64,000 nt of DNA from Wolinella sp052173415 (lineage in GTDB: Bacteria > Campylobacterota > Campylobacteria > Campylobacterales > Helicobacteraceae). Shown here in pieces: positions 43,389 to 52,419 of the stretch (positions are counted from its first letter, which is position 1; each line of letters begins with the position of its first letter). Both the position numbers and the translations under genes were made by a program. The stretch lies in assembly GCA_052173415.1 (NCBI GenBank), contig JBQMYQ010000001.1, positions 1 through 64,000 on the forward strand, given 5' to 3'. Below the pieces are notes generated by a model. That model saw only the letters and a list, made by a program, of their open reading frames with translations. It did no database searches and was not told the origin of the DNA.

Positions 43389-44927
43389 ATGTTTAAAAAA
43401 GTACTATTTTCTATGGCGACATTCGGTGCGTTGATGGCTGGGGCAAATGAGTTGAATTTCGCCTATCCGCGCAATGCAGGTCCTATAAATCCGCATCTTT
43501 ACACGCCCAACGAAATGTATGCGCAAAATATGCTCTATGAAGCGCTGGTAAATGTTGATGAAAATACGGGCGAAATCCTGCCCAATTTGGCACTTTCGTG
43601 GGAGATTACAGATGGGGGCAAAACGTATGTTTTCAAGCTTCGCCAAGACGTCAAATTCAGCGATGGCATGGACTTTGACGCAGCTGCTGTAAAGGCAAAT
43701 ATCGACGCAATTTTAGATAATCGCAAACGCCATTCGTGGTTGGAGCTCACCAATCTCATCACGGACTGCAAAGTGATTGATAAGTTTAGCGTTGCGCTCA
43801 TGCTCTCTAAGCCCTATGAGCCGACACTGCGGGAGCTAAGCTTGCCTCGCCCGTATCGCTTTATCTCGCCGAATTCCATGATAAAGGGCACGACAAAAGA
43901 TGGCATAAAATCGCCCGTAGGAACCGGTGCGTGGAAGCTTCGCGAGAGCAAGCTGGGTGTTAGTGATGTGTTTGAGAGGAATGAAAATTACTGGGGCAAA
44001 CGCCCGTTTTTTGACAGAATCAATGTCAGCGTGATTCCCGACGCAAACACAAAGATTATCGCACTAAAAACAAAGAAAATCGATTATATTTATGGCGTTG
44101 GGGAGATTCCGCTTGATGTCTTGCAAGGTCTGAAAAAAGACTTCAATATCGAAATCTCTCGCCCTGTAAACACCCTCGCAATCGCGCTAAATTCGGCGAA
44201 ATTTCCCACTTCTGAGCTAAGTGTGCGAAAAGCATTGAACTTGGCGTTGAATAAAGATGAAATTGCGCATTCCGTCTTTTATGACACGCAAAAGCGCGCG
44301 GATTTTTTGTTTGAAAAGACGCTTCCTTATTGCGATATTCGCGCCACTGCCTATGAATTTGACCTCAAAAAAGCGGCAAAAATTTTAGAAGATGATGGCT
44401 GGATTTTGAAAGGCAATGTCCGCGAAAAAAATGGCAAGCGGCTGGAAATGGAGCTTGTTTATATCGGAAGCAATGCCGCACACAAGGCGATTGCTGAAAT
44501 TTTGCAAGCGAATTTAAAGCAAATTGGCGTGAATTTGGAGCTCAAAGCCGATGAGACGACGATTTTTTACAAAAAGCAGCGCACGGGCGATTTTGGTGCA
44601 ATCTTCAACGAGACATGGGGTATTCCATTTGATCCCATTGCCTTTATGGTGTCGATGAGAGCACCAAGCCATGCCGATTTTAGAGCGCAAGAGGGTCTCA
44701 AAGACAAAGCGCAAATTGATGCGGATATTACCGAACTAGCCGCAACTTTTGATTACAAAAAACGCGCGCAACTCATTCAAAAACTGCTCGTGAAGTTTCA
44801 CGATGAAGCGGTTTATGTGCCTATTACCTACGCTTCGATTATTTCGATTACCGGTAAAAAAATCGGCGGTGAAACTACGACAAAATTTAGAAGCTATGTG
44901 CCCTTTGATAAGCTATTTTTAAAATGA
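43389..44927 (+). CDS. Nickel/peptide ABC importer substrate-binding protein (NikA/NikZ-like)
   Basis: A 512-residue periplasmic protein; start ATG 43389 with AAGGAG upstream and a signal peptide ending about AGA. The N-terminus FAYPRNAGPINPHLYTPNEM, LENRKRHSWLEL-like segment (NRKRHSWLELTNLI) and SMRAPSHADFRAQEG agree closely with E. coli NikA. The NikA nickel-binding histidine in PYDPHAF is replaced (PFDPIAF), so metal binding may follow the Campylobacter NikZ mode. First gene of a four-gene operon. Confidence 0.87.
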   Translation: MFKKVLFSMATFGALMAGANELNFAYPRNAGPINPHLYTPNEMYAQNMLYEALVNVDENTGEILPNLALSWEITDGGKTYVFKLRQDVKFSDGMDFDAAAVKANIDAILDNRKRHSWLELTNLITDCKVIDKFSVALMLSKPYEPTLRELSLPRPYRFISPNSMIKGTTKDGIKSPVGTGAWKLRESKLGVSDVFERNENYWGKRPFFDRINVSVIPDANTKIIALKTKKIDYIYGVGEIPLDVLQGLKKDFNIEISRPVNTLAIALNSAKFPTSELSVRKALNLALNKDEIAHSVFYDTQKRADFLFEKTLPYCDIRATAYEFDLKKAAKILEDDGWILKGNVREKNGKRLEMELVYIGSNAAHKAIAEILQANLKQIGVNLELKADETTIFYKKQRTGDFGAIFNETWGIPFDPIAFMVSMRAPSHADFRAQEGLKDKAQIDADITELAATFDYKKRAQLIQKLLVKFHDEAVYVPITYASIISITGKKIGGETTTKFRSYVPFDKLFLK

Positions 44928-45853
44928 GAAAATACATTTTCAGGCGAATTTTGCTGATTTTTCCGATGCTTTTTGTGGTGTCGGTCTTTATTTTCTCCCT
45001 ATTGCGCCTGAGCGGAGCCGACGCGGTAACCAGCTTTTTAATAAGCTCAAATCTCACGCCAAATGAGCACAATTTAGCTTACGCGCGGAGTATCTTGGGG
45101 CTTGATAAGCCCCTTATCCAGCAATATCTTGTATGGATAAAAGGCGCGCTGAGCCTGGATTTTGGTCATTCATTTATCAGCGGTCGCGAGATTAGTGCTG
45201 ATGTGGCTTATTACTTTCCACAGACGCTAAAACTCGCGAGTTTTGCGCTATTTCTCACGCTGATTGTCTCGATTCCGCTGGGAATCCTGAGTGCCGTCTT
45301 TAAAGATAGGCTCATAGATAATCTCATTCGTGCATTCGCTTTTGTGGGGGTAAGCACGCCGAATTTCTGGCTGGGATTCCTGCTTATTATGCTATTTTCA
45401 GTCAAATTTGACCTTTTACCGCCATTTGGCAATGAAGGATTTTCCAGCCTTTTGATGCCGTCTTTTGCGATTGCCTACATGTCCATCGCGATAAATACGC
45501 GACTAATCCGCGCAAACATGCTTGAAATTTATGGCTCTAGGCACGTTCTGTATGCCAAAATGCGCGGACTTGGTAGACTTCGCATAATTTTTGCGCATGT
45601 TTTTAAAAACGCTCTGATTCCCGTCATTACAGCGATTGGAATGCACGTCGGCGAGCTTATCGGCGGCGCACTTGTCGTAGAGAATGTCTTTGCCTATCCG
45701 GGGCTTGGTAGATGGGCAATCGAAGCGATCGCAAATAACGATTATCCCGTGATTCAAAGCTTTATTTTAATCATGGCGTTTGCGTTTATTGTGGGGAATC
45801 TAGTGATTGACCTGCTCTACGCACTCATCGATCCAAGAGTGAGATTTAAATGA
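44924..45853 (+). CDS. ABC importer permease 1 (NikB/NikY-like)
   Basis: A 309-residue inner-membrane protein with about six helices. LGLDKPLIQQYLVWIKGALSL is the family block of DppB/NikB permeases; the EAA loop lies in ARMRG-like YAKMRGLGRLRIIFAHV. ATGA overlaps on both sides. Confidence 0.88.
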   Translation: MRKYIFRRILLIFPMLFVVSVFIFSLLRLSGADAVTSFLISSNLTPNEHNLAYARSILGLDKPLIQQYLVWIKGALSLDFGHSFISGREISADVAYYFPQTLKLASFALFLTLIVSIPLGILSAVFKDRLIDNLIRAFAFVGVSTPNFWLGFLLIMLFSVKFDLLPPFGNEGFSSLLMPSFAIAYMSIAINTRLIRANMLEIYGSRHVLYAKMRGLGRLRIIFAHVFKNALIPVITAIGMHVGELIGGALVVENVFAYPGLGRWAIEAIANNDYPVIQSFILIMAFAFIVGNLVIDLLYALIDPRVRFK

Positions 45854-46662
45854 GAAAAGTGATCCTCCATTTTAGCTTTTTTGTAGCGGGGTTGATGATT
45901 TGTATCGCACTATTTGGGGCATTTTTCGTAGAAAATGTGAATGAAATTTCACTCACGCAAAAATTTTTACCCCCCAGTATGGAGCATTTTTTTGGCACGG
46001 ATCATTTGGGGCGCGATATATTTGCACGAATTATCTATGGGGCGAGAATCTCGCTACTGTGCGTATTTGCGACGCTATTTTTGATCCTATTCATCGGCAT
46101 AAGTGTGGGCTCATTTGCAGGATTTATAGGCGGGCGAACGGATCAGATTTTAATGCGAATTTGCGATATGTTTTTTAGTGTGCCGACCATCGTTTTATCG
46201 CTATTTTTTGTCGGGATTTTAGGCACGGGACTTACAAACGTCATTATTGCAATCGCCGTTTCACACTGGGCTTGGTATGCCAGAATGACGCGCGCCATCG
46301 TCATCTCGCTAAAATCAAAAGAGTATATTTTGCTCAGTCAAGTAAGCGGTGCGGGGGCGATTAGAAATTACGCCAAAAATATCTTTCGTACCGTTTGGAC
46401 GCAATGCCTCGTGCTTGGCTCATTAGACATCGGGCATATCATGCTGCACATCTCCGGACTTAGCTTCTTAGGGCTTGGCGTAAAAGCTCCGACACCCGAG
46501 TGGGGAATCATGATAAGCGATGGCAAAGACTACCTTTTTACTGCGCCCGGGATTATTTTTTACCCCGGAATGATGATCTTTTTATGCGTGATGAGTTTCA
46601 ATATTTTGGGTGATTATTTGCACGATAAATTTGATATAAAAGACGCCCATGAACACCCTTGA
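45850..46662 (+). CDS. ABC importer permease 2 (NikC/NikX-like)
   Basis: A 270-residue inner-membrane protein. HFFGTDHLGRDIFARIIYGAR is the hallmark of DppC/NikC permeases; VSGAGAIRNYAKNIFRTVW is the EAA loop. It overlaps the ATPase gene by 14 bases. Confidence 0.88.
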   Translation: MRKVILHFSFFVAGLMICIALFGAFFVENVNEISLTQKFLPPSMEHFFGTDHLGRDIFARIIYGARISLLCVFATLFLILFIGISVGSFAGFIGGRTDQILMRICDMFFSVPTIVLSLFFVGILGTGLTNVIIAIAVSHWAWYARMTRAIVISLKSKEYILLSQVSGAGAIRNYAKNIFRTVWTQCLVLGSLDIGHIMLHISGLSFLGLGVKAPTPEWGIMISDGKDYLFTAPGIIFYPGMMIFLCVMSFNILGDYLHDKFDIKDAHEHP

Positions 46663-48241
46663 GATTAGAAATTTAAACATATCCTACGGACAAAACAGAC
46701 TGGCTAAAGAGGTGAATCTAAGCCTCAAAATGGATAAAATCACGGGGCTAATCGGCAAAAGTGGAAGCGGTAAAAGCCTAACAAGCCTTGAAATTTTGGG
46801 CTTTTTACCCTCAAATTTACACGGAAGCTGCGAAATTTTGGTTAGCGAGAAGCCACTAGTAAGACGCGATGGCTTTTTTGCAAATATAATGCAAAATCCG
46901 CGCACCGCATTTAACCCGCTAAACTCCATAAAATCTCACGCCAAAGAGACGATAAGGGCGCGAAATTTACGTGATAGACTTGAAAACTCGAGCGGGGAAT
47001 CTAGCACAAATCTAAGCGAGCAAGATGAGATTAAATGGGCATTTGAGGGGGCTGGATTGAGCACTGACATGCTTGGACTCTACCCCTCTCAGATGAGTGG
47101 CGGAATGCTTCAGCGCGCGATGATTGCACTTACGCTTTTGGCGCGCCCGAAGTTCATCATTGCCGATGAGCCGACCACTGATCTTGATTTACTATCGCAA
47201 AAAAGAGTGTTAAAAATGCTAAGCGATTTGGCACTAAAAAGTGGCGTCGGAATGCTTATTATCACGCATGATTTTGGTGTTATCAAGCACATTTGCGATG
47301 AAGTTTTTGTAATGGAAGATGGCGTTATAATCGAATATGGAGAGGTTCGCAAAGTATTTGAAAACCCACAGAGCAAGGGCGCAAAAGCGATTATCGGTGC
47401 GTATAATTTTCTCAATAAAAGTAGCGAAGTCCAGACTGGGGAATCGCCCGAACTTAGCGAGCTTTGCAGCAAAAAATCCAATGAGATTCCCGCGCTAGAA
47501 ATCAGCAATTTAAGTTTTTCATACAAAATTTTCTCTCTCTTGAAAAATTCACAAAAGTCGATTCTGCGTGACTTAAATTTCACGCTTAAAAGTGGCAAGG
47601 CACTGGGGATTTTGGGTGTTTCCGGAAGCGGAAAAAGCACACTAGCACAAATCTTAATGCAAATTTATGCACCAAATAGCGGGGAGGTCTCGCTTTTTGG
47701 ACAAACATTAAACGTCAAAACTCTGAAGCAAAGACGCGAAATTTATCGCCAAATACAAATCGTATTTCAAGACCCGCTAAGCTCAGTAAATCCGAGAAAT
47801 TCAGTGCTTGAGTGTATTGAAGAGCCACTTAACTACCTGTTTAAACTTGACAAAAATGAGCGCACGAGGCGTATCCGCGAGGCGTTAGATCTTGTCGGAC
47901 TAAGTGAGGATTTCTTTCCAAAACTCGCACTAAATTTAAGCGGCGGTCAGATCCAGCGCGTCTTAATTGCTAGAGCCCTTGCGGTGCGCCCGAAAGTGCT
48001 GATTTTAGATGAGTCTCTTTCATCTCTTGATACGATTTTGCAGATGAATTTTATTAAGCTTTTAAGGAATCTAAAGTCACATCTGACACTCATTTTTATC
48101 ACACATGACATTCGTTTGGCGCGGATTTTGTGTGATGAGATCATCTTAATAGACGATACTAGAATCGTCGAGACGATTCTACCACATGCCAAAATGCAAA
48201 GCCAAATTGGGCAAAACTTTGAAAATGCCGTTTTAAAATAG
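46649..48241 (+). CDS. Fused double ATPase of the nickel/peptide importer
   Basis: A 530-residue protein with two complete ABC ATPase units. First (about 1-240): Walker A GKSGSGKSLTS, signature QMSGGMLQRA, Walker B IIADEPTTDLD. Second (about 290-525): GVSGSGKSTLA, LSGGQIQRVLIARAL, VLILDESLSSLD. In most relatives (nikD+nikE, nikV+nikW) these are separate genes. The link (SSEVQTGESPELSELCSK) looks like unstructured sequence. Probably needs no partner ATPase. Confidence 0.88.
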   Translation: MNTLEIRNLNISYGQNRLAKEVNLSLKMDKITGLIGKSGSGKSLTSLEILGFLPSNLHGSCEILVSEKPLVRRDGFFANIMQNPRTAFNPLNSIKSHAKETIRARNLRDRLENSSGESSTNLSEQDEIKWAFEGAGLSTDMLGLYPSQMSGGMLQRAMIALTLLARPKFIIADEPTTDLDLLSQKRVLKMLSDLALKSGVGMLIITHDFGVIKHICDEVFVMEDGVIIEYGEVRKVFENPQSKGAKAIIGAYNFLNKSSEVQTGESPELSELCSKKSNEIPALEISNLSFSYKIFSLLKNSQKSILRDLNFTLKSGKALGILGVSGSGKSTLAQILMQIYAPNSGEVSLFGQTLNVKTLKQRREIYRQIQIVFQDPLSSVNPRNSVLECIEEPLNYLFKLDKNERTRRIREALDLVGLSEDFFPKLALNLSGGQIQRVLIARALAVRPKVLILDESLSSLDTILQMNFIKLLRNLKSHLTLIFITHDIRLARILCDEIILIDDTRIVETILPHAKMQSQIGQNFENAVLK

Positions 48242-48291
48242 AAAGTATTTCAAAGTTAAGTTGTAAATTTACAGCAAACATCAAAAAGCCT

Positions 48292-48317
48292 CGATTCCCA
48301 CGCTCATACGGGAATCG
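48292..48317. terminator. Inverted repeat between importer operon and rpoD
   Basis: CGATTCCC, 10-base loop, GGGAATCG between convergent genes. There is no T-run, so terminator function is not certain. Confidence 0.5.
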
Positions 48318-48334
48318 TAGCCACCAAACCCGCC

Positions 48335-50203
48335 TCAATCCTCAATATAGTTTTTTAGCTTCCGCCCGACTTTTGGATGTTTAAGTTTCTTAATCGCGCT
48401 ACTCTCAATCTGTCGCACTCGCTCGCGTGTTACATTTAGCTCCTTGCCAATCTCTTCTAGTGTGCGATCAGATTCATCTTCGAGCAGACCAAAGCGCATG
48501 CGAATCACTGCCTTTTCTCGCTCATTGAGCTGATCTAGCACTTCATCAAGTTGCTTCTTTAAGTCCTCTTTAAGGATATAATCCATGGGACCAATGGAGT
48601 TTTTATCCTCGACAAAATCGCCAAATTTCCCGTCTTCATCACTGCCAATCGGCGCCTCAAGGCTGATGGGCTCTTTTGTAATTTTAATGACATTTTTGAC
48701 CTTATCCACGGGTAGCCCTACCGCCTCAGCAATTACCTCTACATCGGGCTCTTTACCCTCTTCTTGAAGGTGTTTGCGAATGACCTTGTTGATACGATTA
48801 ATTGTCTCAATCATGTGGATAGGAATACGTATCGTGCGTGCCTGATCGGCAATCGCACGCGAAATTGCCTGACGAATCCACCACGTCGCATAGGTTGAGA
48901 ATTTATAGCCTTTTTTATATTCGAACTTATCCACAGCTTTCATAAGCCCGATATTGCCCTCTTGGATCAGATCAAGAAAAGGCAAGCCACGGTTGGTGTA
49001 GCGTTTGGCAATGGAGACGACGAGGCGCAAATTAGACTTTGACATCTTCTCCTTCGCCTTATCAGCAATATCTTTCCCGCGCTTAATCTGCTCCAAAATC
49101 TCCTTAAGCTTCTCAGGCTCAAGATCAAAGCCCTCCTCACTAGCTTGCTTCGTCTGAAACAGCTTTTTAATCTCCATATAGGTCGATACCATGGTCGCTT
49201 CAGGCACAGCCACGGCAATATCACTTTTGCTCATCTCTGTAATATTGTCTAAAATTTTTTGGTGATTCTCAACAAGCGCGTCATTAAATAGCGACAATTT
49301 GTATTCCAAACGCTTCAGCTCCCTATCAAAGCCCTCATCATCGCGCAAAGTATTCTCCATCGCCTTGACTAGCTCATTGATGAGCTTGCTTGTGGGTCCG
49401 AGATCCAGCAGACGATCTTTAAGAATCTGCTTCTTGTAGGCTAAGGTCAAGAGATAAACTAGCTCAGCATACTCTCCCCCCTCGCTCCCACTTGCTCCTT
49501 TTTCAAACATCTTGAGCCAGTCTTTCTTTGCTTTTTCAAGTGCTTTAAAGCTTACAAGCACCTTCTCTACACGCTTTTGATCCCCTTTGCTAACAGGTTT
49601 TGACTGCCCCTCTTCGCTCTCCTCGTTTTCTTCACTCTCTTCCTCGCTCTCCTCCTCCTCTTCTTCTGCACTATCTTCTTCTTCAAAGCTCTTAAAAAGC
49701 TCTTTCACACGGCGTTCGCGATTGATGAGCGCCTCTTTATAATCAAGGATAAAATCAATAAGATAAGGGACGGAGCAGATCGCATCTAAGATAATATTCT
49801 CGCCTAGCTCAATATTTTTGGATAGCTCAATCTCCTCATCTTTAGTGAGCAGAGAAATCTGCCCCATCTCACGCAGATACATACGCACAGGGGAATCGCT
49901 CCTGCTCCACTCCAAAAGCTCGCGCTCCTTCATGAAGTCAAATTCATCTTCAAGCTCTTTGTCTAACAGGCGTTTTTTCTCATCTTTAATCTTGCGTTGT
50001 TCCTCAAGATTAAGGAGTTTCGCCACTTCAGAAGCGCTTAGGAGAAGCTTATTGTGTTTCAAAGATAACTCATGCACCTTCTTAGCCTGCGCCACTGTGG
50101 GGGGTTTTGGGAAAACCTGAGCCACTTTTTCATAAGAGATATATTTGTTTTCAGACTTTTTAAAGAGAGCCTCAAGCTCTTGGGTAAGATTCTTAGCAGA
50201 CAC
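48335..50203 (-). CDS. rpoD: RNA polymerase primary sigma factor (sigma-70)
   Basis: A 622-residue protein. Region 1.2-2: DSPVRMYLREMGQISLLT; region 2.4 and 3: YATWWIRQAISRAIADQ and RTIRIPIHMIETINRINKV; region 4.2: LNVTRERVRQIESSAIKKLK. A long acidic run (about residues 175-205, EEEEEESEEESEENEESEEG) lies in the non-conserved region between 1.2 and 2.1. Housekeeping promoter recognition. Confidence 0.97.
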   Translation of the reverse strand: MSAKNLTQELEALFKKSENKYISYEKVAQVFPKPPTVAQAKKVHELSLKHNKLLLSASEVAKLLNLEEQRKIKDEKKRLLDKELEDEFDFMKERELLEWSRSDSPVRMYLREMGQISLLTKDEEIELSKNIELGENIILDAICSVPYLIDFILDYKEALINRERRVKELFKSFEEEDSAEEEEEESEEESEENEESEEGQSKPVSKGDQKRVEKVLVSFKALEKAKKDWLKMFEKGASGSEGGEYAELVYLLTLAYKKQILKDRLLDLGPTSKLINELVKAMENTLRDDEGFDRELKRLEYKLSLFNDALVENHQKILDNITEMSKSDIAVAVPEATMVSTYMEIKKLFQTKQASEEGFDLEPEKLKEILEQIKRGKDIADKAKEKMSKSNLRLVVSIAKRYTNRGLPFLDLIQEGNIGLMKAVDKFEYKKGYKFSTYATWWIRQAISRAIADQARTIRIPIHMIETINRINKVIRKHLQEEGKEPDVEVIAEAVGLPVDKVKNVIKITKEPISLEAPIGSDEDGKFGDFVEDKNSIGPMDYILKEDLKKQLDEVLDQLNEREKAVIRMRFGLLEDESDRTLEEIGKELNVTRERVRQIESSAIKKLKHPKVGRKLKNYIED

Positions 50204-50299
50204 GATCGACTCCTAACGTGAAACTTTGTAGGCAAGGGGGTGTAAAAAGGGACACATTATAGCTTTAGCTTTATTAAAAGTTAATTATCCGACGTAAGC

Positions 50300-51097
50300 T
50301 CATACAAACGCCCACTGTGTGCGAATTTCATCAAGCGTGTCGCGATGGATTTCACTTAAAAGTAGTCCCTCTTTATCCTCTAAAGAATCCTCAATCTCAC
50401 CATTAGGACGAACCAAAAAACTATCTCCATAAAACTTCCAAACCTCGCCCTGCGCGTCCTGATACTCTCCCACACGATTCGCGCGCAAAAGATAGCAGCT
50501 ATTCAAAAATGCGCGACTTTTTAGGACTTCACGCCAGCGATTCTTCGAATCAAAGGTCGATACGCTGGGAATCAAAGCCATGTCAATGGGGATTTTTTTG
50601 AATTTCACCCAAAATTCATCAAAATGCGCCTCATACCCAAAAAGTGGCGCAATTTTAAAACCATCAATCTCAAGAAATGGCGGCATGATCGGATTCTTGG
50701 GGCTAGGATTCCCATAAAATTGCGCCTCATTCCAGTGCTCAAAAGGCATTAATCGCTGCTGCTGATAAAAAAGCAATTCGCCTTTTTGTGCGACTAATAG
50801 GCTTTTATAGGGGAGATTCCTGCCTCCTTTAAACGTAACAATAGGAGCAAAAAGCGTCGTGGAATGCGCCTTTGAGAGCTCTCTAATACGGTCAATGCGT
50901 TTTTGCACATCATCTAAAAGCCCCTTTTTCTCGCGCGTCTCAATCTCTTTAAAAAAGGGATTGAGCAGATATTCGCCCAGGAGCAAAATTTTGACCTTCT
51001 TAGAGGAGCAGATCCGCCAGTAATACTCAAGCTTGGAATCGCCGATCTCTAGCGATTCTAACTGCAATGCAGCGATTTTTAGCGCACTTTTTTTCAC
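50300..51097 (-). CDS. Carbon-nitrogen hydrolase (nitrilase family)
   Basis: A 265-residue protein. LLLGEYLLNPF holds the catalytic Glu, and YKSLLVAQKGELLFYQQQRLMPFEHWNEAQ the lysine region. The expected nucleophile cysteine in the ...C-x-D-x-R... block appears as PLFGYEAHFDEFW, so the Cys is missing there. This suggests altered or lost activity. A GTG 51097 start overlaps xseB as GTGA. Confidence 0.7.
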   Translation of the reverse strand: MKKSALKIAALQLESLEIGDSKLEYYWRICSSKKVKILLLGEYLLNPFFKEIETREKKGLLDDVQKRIDRIRELSKAHSTTLFAPIVTFKGGRNLPYKSLLVAQKGELLFYQQQRLMPFEHWNEAQFYGNPSPKNPIMPPFLEIDGFKIAPLFGYEAHFDEFWVKFKKIPIDMALIPSVSTFDSKNRWREVLKSRAFLNSCYLLRANRVGEYQDAQGEVWKFYGDSFLVRPNGEIEDSLEDKEGLLLSEIHRDTLDEIRTQWAFV

Positions 51098-51306
51098 GAT
51101 TCCTCCTTGGGCACATCAGCGACATTTAAGCGCACCTCTTCATAGGAGAGCTTCGCCTCTTGGAGCATTTTTTGCGCCTCTTTGATGTGCTCCATGCCTT
51201 CTTTGTAGAGCTTTAGACTCTCCTCTAAGCTCACCTCTGGCGCAGAAAGTCGCTCCAAAAACCCTTTAACACGCTCAACATGCCCTTCAAAACTCTCTTT
51301 TTTCAT
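51094..51306 (-). CDS. xseB: Exodeoxyribonuclease VII small subunit
   Basis: A 70-residue protein. SFEGHVERVKGFLERLSAPE and LEESLKLYKEGMEHIKEAQ match XseB (two helices). It pairs with XseA to degrade single-stranded DNA. GTGA overlap with the nitrilase gene; 9 bases from metX. Confidence 0.85.
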   Translation of the reverse strand: MKKESFEGHVERVKGFLERLSAPEVSLEESLKLYKEGMEHIKEAQKMLQEAKLSYEEVRLNVADVPKEES

Positions 51307-51315
51307 CTTCTCTCC

Positions 51316-52419
51316 CTAGCGCAAAATCTCTCTAATATAGTCCTCATACCGCTCCACCTCGACCAAAAAGCTATCATGGCCATAATCACTCTGCACCTCG
51401 TAAAAATCGCACAGATTCCCGCTTCCTATCGCGTCCATCACCTCTTTGACCTCTTTTAGCTCGTGGCTAAAAAACATGGTATCCCCGCTAAATGCGATGA
51501 GATGTAGCCTGCTTTTGACGCGCCTGAGAGTCTCTTTGAGGGAATCAAAGCCAAAAGAGAGGTCAAAAATACTAATCGCCTTGATAATGTAAAGGTAGCT
51601 GAGCGGGTCAAAATATTTAGGGAAATTATAGCCATTATACTCTAGATAACGCTCCACTTCAAAGCGTCCAAAAAGCTCGTAAAGTCCGTCATTTTGGACG
51701 TAATTACGCCCAAATTTCCGCTCCAACGCACTAGGTGATAAGTAGTGCATAAAGCCAAGCATTCGCGCTACAGAGAGCCCCACACAGCCACTTTCTTGAA
51801 TGCTCTTTGGGTCATATTCGCCCTTACAAAACGCAGGGTCATTCCTAATCGCCTCGCTCATAATTTTATTAAACGCAATAACTGAAGGGCGCGTCGCATG
51901 CGTCGTCGCTAGGGGGATTACGTGCTCGGCGAAATTCGGATAATCCACCGCAAAAACAAGAGCCTGCATGCCGCCCATGCTCCCGCCGATGATGGCTTTT
52001 ACGCGGTCGATTCCCAGCGTGCCAAAGAGGATTTTCTGCGCACGCACCATATCGCGCACGCTCACTACGGGGAATCGGAAGCGATAGGGCTTATGGCTGG
52101 GATACATCGGAGACATCGGGCCCGTGGAACCAAAGCAACTCCCAATAACATTCACACAAATGACAAAGTAGCGATCCGTATCCACGCCCTTGCCCGCACC
52201 GATGAGGCTATCCCACCAGCCGGGCTTCTTGTCCCCCTCATAAAAGCCCGCCGCGTGGTGCGAGCCCGACAGAGCGTGCGTGATGACAATCACATTGCTT
52301 CTATCTTCATTAAGCTCGCCGTAAGTTTCATAAACAAGCTCATAAGGCTCGATAATCCGCCCGCTCTCTAGATAGAGGGGGTTAGTGAAACGGTGCGTTT
52401 TGGTCGTGATTTTATCCAT
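51316..52419 (-). CDS. metX: Homoserine O-acetyltransferase
   Basis: A 367-residue alpha/beta hydrolase. HALSGSHHAAG and the nucleophile elbow IGGSMGGMQALVFAVDYP; DYGHDSFLVE at the end gives the histidine. Makes O-acetylhomoserine (or O-succinyl) for methionine synthesis. It overlaps metY by 8 bases. Confidence 0.93.
   Translation of the reverse strand: MDKITTKTHRFTNPLYLESGRIIEPYELVYETYGELNEDRSNVIVITHALSGSHHAAGFYEGDKKPGWWDSLIGAGKGVDTDRYFVICVNVIGSCFGSTGPMSPMYPSHKPYRFRFPVVSVRDMVRAQKILFGTLGIDRVKAIIGGSMGGMQALVFAVDYPNFAEHVIPLATTHATRPSVIAFNKIMSEAIRNDPAFCKGEYDPKSIQESGCVGLSVARMLGFMHYLSPSALERKFGRNYVQNDGLYELFGRFEVERYLEYNGYNFPKYFDPLSYLYIIKAISIFDLSFGFDSLKETLRRVKSRLHLIAFSGDTMFFSHELKEVKEVMDAIGSGNLCDFYEVQSDYGHDSFLVEVERYEDYIREILR

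Noticed and set aside
49600..49690. Acidic repeat in rpoD as a possible insertion or repeat expansion
   Set aside because: Acidic low-complexity sequence is normal in the non-conserved region of sigma-70 of many bacteria.
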